The notes beneath the pieces were generated by a model. It made no database searches. It saw nothing but the letters and a program-made list of their open reading frames with translations, and was not told the DNA's origin. The translations under genes and the position numbers were made by a program. Positions 14,163 to 14,799 of a stretch of DNA of 14,799 nt are shown piece after piece. This DNA is from Bacteroidales bacterium (lineage in GTDB: Bacteria > Bacteroidota > Bacteroidia > Bacteroidales > F082): assembly GCA_024689285.1 (NCBI GenBank), contig JAILDR010000105.1, forward strand, positions 1 to 14,799, given 5' to 3'. Position 1 is the stretch's first letter; every line of letters starts with the position of its first letter.

Positions 14163-14799
14163 CTATTCTGTGAACTTTTTCCCAAACCACCAGACCCCGT
14201 AGGCCAGCAAAACGAGGCCGACGACAAGGGTAATCAGATAAAAGGTGTTGGTTTGATTGCTTAAATCTATGGCAGTGAGTGAATTGTTGGTGACATGGAT
14301 GATGAGGCCCGGGATGATGCTTCCCGTGCGCCAATAGAGCCAGCCGACAAGGATCCCGAACAATAAGGCAGTAACGAAATTCGCCCCCAATCCGTGAAGC
14401 AAAGCGAAAAGAAGAGAGGAGAGGAGGATGGCCAACCACGGACGGCATCGCGTCTTCAGCAGACCATCAAGAACAATGCCGCGAAAACAAATCTCTTCTA
14501 TTAGAGGGCCAAAAATACAAGCATTAAGTGCTCCAGCAATTCCAGAAAAAAGCCGTTGGCGACGTTCTAATTCTTCGCCTTGATAATAAGGGCTAACATC
14601 AAGCAAAAACAATACTGAACAAACAACAAACACAAGCGCCGCACCCATCAAGACAGACATTCCTACTGCAGGCCAGACCATACGCCTCTCGATGCGGCCA
14701 AACGACAGCTTGACATAGCCCTTGCCGAAAAACAAGACGGCGATGAGCAGGTAACCCGTCACCAAGGCCCATTTCGTGATTTCAATGTTCTTGAAGACA
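14163..14799 (-). CDS. CPBP-family intramembrane metalloprotease (N-terminus off right edge)
   Basis: The frame is open to the right edge, so the N-terminus is missing; 211 residues plus a partial codon are visible. A TTG at 14765 could be mistaken for a start but lies inside the frame (VFKNIEITKWA precedes it). Several hydrophobic segments are visible. The CPBP (CAAX protease/bacteriocin-processing, Abi) motifs are present: E-E-I-C-F-R-G at visible residues 101-107 (Glu pair and Arg), the histidine in FALLHG at 135, and HVTNNSL (His168) as the last motif. These glutamate and histidine residues form the metal/catalytic site in the family. The last hydrophobic stretch (TFYLITLVVGLVLLAYGVWWF) is a further membrane helix. 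Members process peptides or protein tails in the membrane; the substrate here is unknown. Confidence 0.9.
   Translation of the reverse strand, partial: VFKNIEITKWALVTGYLLIAVLFFGKGYVKLSFGRIERRMVWPAVGMSVLMGAALVFVVCSVLFLLDVSPYYQGEELERRQRLFSGIAGALNACIFGPLIEEICFRGIVLDGLLKTRCRPWLAILLSSLLFALLHGLGANFVTALLFGILVGWLYWRTGSIIPGLIIHVTNNSLTAIDLSNQTNTFYLITLVVGLVLLAYGVWWFGKKFTE

Overview
The window looks like chromosomal DNA of a member of the Bacteroidota, most likely Bacteroidales. The evidence is an ECF sigma/FecR pair of the Bacteroidetes type, a type IX secretion (T9SS) C-terminal sorting domain, several carboxypeptidase-regulatory-like (CarboxypepD_reg) domains, and promoters of the Bacteroidetes form (TTTG/TTG, about 17-22 bp, TAnnTTTG). 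No tRNA, rRNA, CRISPR array, transposase or phage gene was seen. No gene-free stretch exceeds 300 bases; the longest is the 267-base divergent promoter region at 8428-8694.

Left half, all on the minus strand, read from right to left: ECF sigma factor (8427-7885), FecR-type anti-sigma factor (7795-6794), a Rho-independent-like hairpin (6759-6735), an STN domain fused to a small outer-membrane beta-barrel (6695-5439), a 996-residue T9SS-exported beta-helix protein (5434-2444), and a large multidomain surface protein running off the left edge (2435-1). The last three genes are 4 and 8 nt apart and so look like one transcription unit. The set resembles a FecI/FecR/FecA cell-surface signalling system. 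However, the expected TonB-dependent (SusC/FecA-like) receptor is replaced by an STN domain on a small barrel, and the following genes encode surface proteins rather than SusD or transport proteins. This is the most unusual part of the window.

Middle, plus strand, housekeeping genes: rplU (L21) and rpmA (L27) with a clear promoter and terminator; then, from a separate promoter, a small coiled-coil-like lipoprotein and a 615-residue exported TPR protein 4 nt apart; then rsmA (16S rRNA dimethyltransferase). The whole gap between the TPR gene and rsmA is filled by a 170-bp element with nested inverted repeats built from CGGAT/ATCCG motifs, resembling a non-autonomous or MITE-like intergenic repeat.

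Right end, minus strand: a CPBP-family membrane protease cut by the right edge, then a GHKL-ATPase protein and a STAS-like (DUF4325-type) small protein, 13 nt apart. These two together resemble a partner-switching regulatory module. rsmA and the STAS-like gene converge.

Promoter positions were used to correct three starts: the sigma factor, the lipoprotein and the ATPase all have longer open frames that begin upstream of, or overlap, their likely promoters.
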